Below, piece by piece: positions 7,075 through 8,205 of a DNA stretch of 8,205 nucleotides (position 1 is its first letter; each line of letters opens with the position of its first letter). The position numbers and the translations under genes are program-made. This stretch comes from Pseudomonadota bacterium (GTDB taxonomy: Bacteria > Myxococcota > Myxococcia > Myxococcales > Myxococcaceae). Location of the stretch: positions 1 to 8,205 of the forward strand of contig JAFADT010000375.1 in NCBI GenBank assembly GCA_023424585.1, written 5' to 3'. A model generated the notes under the pieces. It worked only from the letters and a program-made list of their open reading frames with translations. It was not told the origin of the DNA and ran no database searches.

Positions 7075-8183
7075 CGCACCGTCCCCGAACGCGTCACGCG
7101 GTACAGCGCGAACGCCCCCACCACCATGAAGAGCACGTTGGCCAGCTGCCCCGCGACGAGCACCGGCAGCTGCCCCTTCTGCCCCATCTGCTCGAAGGCC
7201 CGGCTCAACAGGTAGTAGAGGACGTAGCCGCCCAGCGTCAGCAGGTAGCCCCACGCGCGGCCCGCCTGCCGGCGGCCGATGGCCAGCGGCGTGCCCAGCA
7301 GCGCGAACGCCACCGGCGCCACCGCGTTGCCCAGCCGGCTGTGCAGCGCCATCAGGAAGGGACGCGCGTCCTCCCTCCGCTCCTCCGCGTCCTTCGCCGC
7401 CGCCAGCAGCTCCGCCGGCGTCAGCTCCTCCTTGGGGGAGCGGAACCGGTTGCGCCGCGACAGCGACCCGCCCAGCCCCACGTTGATCTCCGCCTTCTCG
7501 AAGGCGACGACGCTCGCGTCCACCGAGGAGCGGTTGGCGCGGTGCACCTCGCCCTCCCGCAGCTCGATTCGCAGCGCCTCGCCCCGCTCGGACGTGCCCA
7601 CGCGGCCCTGGTGCGCCAGCACCAGCAGCGGCGAGCTGGGGTCGCGGTCGTCGTGGAGCAGCACGTTCGTCCACCCGCCGCCCTTGGGCGCCACCTTCTG
7701 CGCGTACAGCGTCAGGTCGCTCAGGTCCTCGTAGAAGACGCCGGACTTCACGTCGCCCGCGACGTTCTTCTGGATGACCTCGCCCACCAGGTCCTTCACG
7801 CCCGTGAGGCCCCACGGCTCCACCGTGGACGTGAGCACCACCATGAACGCGCTCAGCGCCAGGCCCACGCCCAGCGGCGCCGCCAGCAGCTGGAGCGGGC
7901 TGATGCCCAGGGCCTGCAGCGACGTGAGCTCCCGGTCCTCCCCCAGCCGCCCCAGGCCCAGCAGGATGGCCAGCAGGAACGCGATGGGCAACGCCATCAC
8001 CAGGAAGTGCGGCGCCAGGTACGCGATGAGCCGGCCCAGGTCCACCAGCGTCACCGCCGAGCCCAGCAGCACGTCCGTGCCGCGCAGGAACTGCATCACG
8101 AACAGCAGCAGGAACATGAACGCCACCCAGACGCACAGGGGGACGAGCAGCTCCTTGAGCAGGTAGCGCGCCAGCAGCTTCAC
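7071..8183 (-). CDS. lptF: LPS export permease, LptF-like subunit of LptB2FG
   Basis: This 370-residue partner of the downstream permease shares the same architecture. Helices lie at about 13-32, 53-77 and 99-119; a periplasmic beta-jellyroll-like domain at about 122-280; and helices at about 286-302, 311-330 and 340-361. The N-terminus KLLARYLLKELLVP (2-15) is typical of the family's first amphipathic segment. GEDRELTSLQALGISP (81-96) is the coupling-helix region facing LptB. The chosen start is GTG at 8183-8181 because it places the RYLLKE segment at the usual distance from the N-terminus. The frame is open to the window edge, so an earlier start outside the window cannot be excluded, and only a poor purine-rich (GGGGG) sequence precedes it. 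Being upstream in the pair and matching the family order lptF-lptG, it is named LptF; the two paralogues are otherwise hard to tell apart by eye. Confidence 0.87.
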   Translation of the reverse strand: MKLLARYLLKELLVPLCVWVAFMFLLLFVMQFLRGTDVLLGSAVTLVDLGRLIAYLAPHFLVMALPIAFLLAILLGLGRLGEDRELTSLQALGISPLQLLAAPLGVGLALSAFMVVLTSTVEPWGLTGVKDLVGEVIQKNVAGDVKSGVFYEDLSDLTLYAQKVAPKGGGWTNVLLHDDRDPSSPLLVLAHQGRVGTSERGEALRIELREGEVHRANRSSVDASVVAFEKAEINVGLGGSLSRRNRFRSPKEELTPAELLAAAKDAEERREDARPFLMALHSRLGNAVAPVAFALLGTPLAIGRRQAGRAWGYLLTLGGYVLYYLLSRAFEQMGQKGQLPVLVAGQLANVLFMVVGAFALYRVTRSGTVR

Positions 8184-8205
8184 GGCCGCGCCCGCAGCCC
8201 CCGCG

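Noticed and set aside
7075..8136. In-frame extension of lptG through lptF, suggesting a 726-residue protein
   Set aside because: The upstream half is a compositional shadow of lptF. The LptG family N-terminus matches the ATG at 7074, which has its own ribosome-binding site.

Overview
The window is a GC-rich (roughly 70% by eye), gene-dense bacterial chromosome segment. Codon third positions are strongly G/C, and every frame carries long spurious open frames. Together with the gene content (lipopolysaccharide genes, so an outer membrane, and long stretches of GC-rich coding) this points to a Gram-negative bacterium with high GC. A myxobacterium-like (Myxococcota) source is my best guess, but no marker gene here proves it. 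I see no rRNA, tRNA, CRISPR array, insertion sequence or phage gene.

Layout, left to right. (1) Bases 1-553, minus strand: the N-terminal 184 codons of a multi-pass membrane protein, probably of the O-antigen ligase / Wzy_C type, running off the left edge. (2) Bases 554-733: a divergent intergenic region. (3) Bases 734-2203, plus strand: a 489-residue DHA2-type (EmrB/QacA-like) MFS efflux pump. (4) Bases 2204-2416: an intergenic region with a tandem 11-bp repeat and a terminator-like hairpin. (5) Bases 2417-4777 and 4774-5949, plus strand: phosphoketolase (xfp) and acetate kinase (ackA), joined by an ATGA stop/start overlap. (6) Bases 5956-7074 and 7071-8183, minus strand: the two LPS-export permeases lptG and lptF, also joined by an ATGA overlap and convergent with ackA across a 6-bp gap.

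How the genes work together. Xfp splits xylulose-5-phosphate (and/or fructose-6-phosphate) with inorganic phosphate to acetyl phosphate plus an aldose phosphate. AckA turns acetyl phosphate and ADP into acetate and ATP, or runs in reverse. The pair is a complete short carbon-conserving, ATP-yielding bypass in one transcription unit. LptF and LptG are the two inner-membrane permease subunits of the LptB2FG ABC transporter that lifts LPS from the inner membrane toward the outer membrane. The left-edge protein, if correctly called, would act earlier on the same molecule at the periplasmic face. The MFS pump has no visible functional link to its neighbours.

The region looks mostly ordinary, and I found no convincing evidence of an undescribed multi-gene system. 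The points most worth checking are the tandem repeat and dual hairpin ahead of xfp, the substitutions in the acetate kinase signature, and the nearly gapless convergent ackA/lptG junction.
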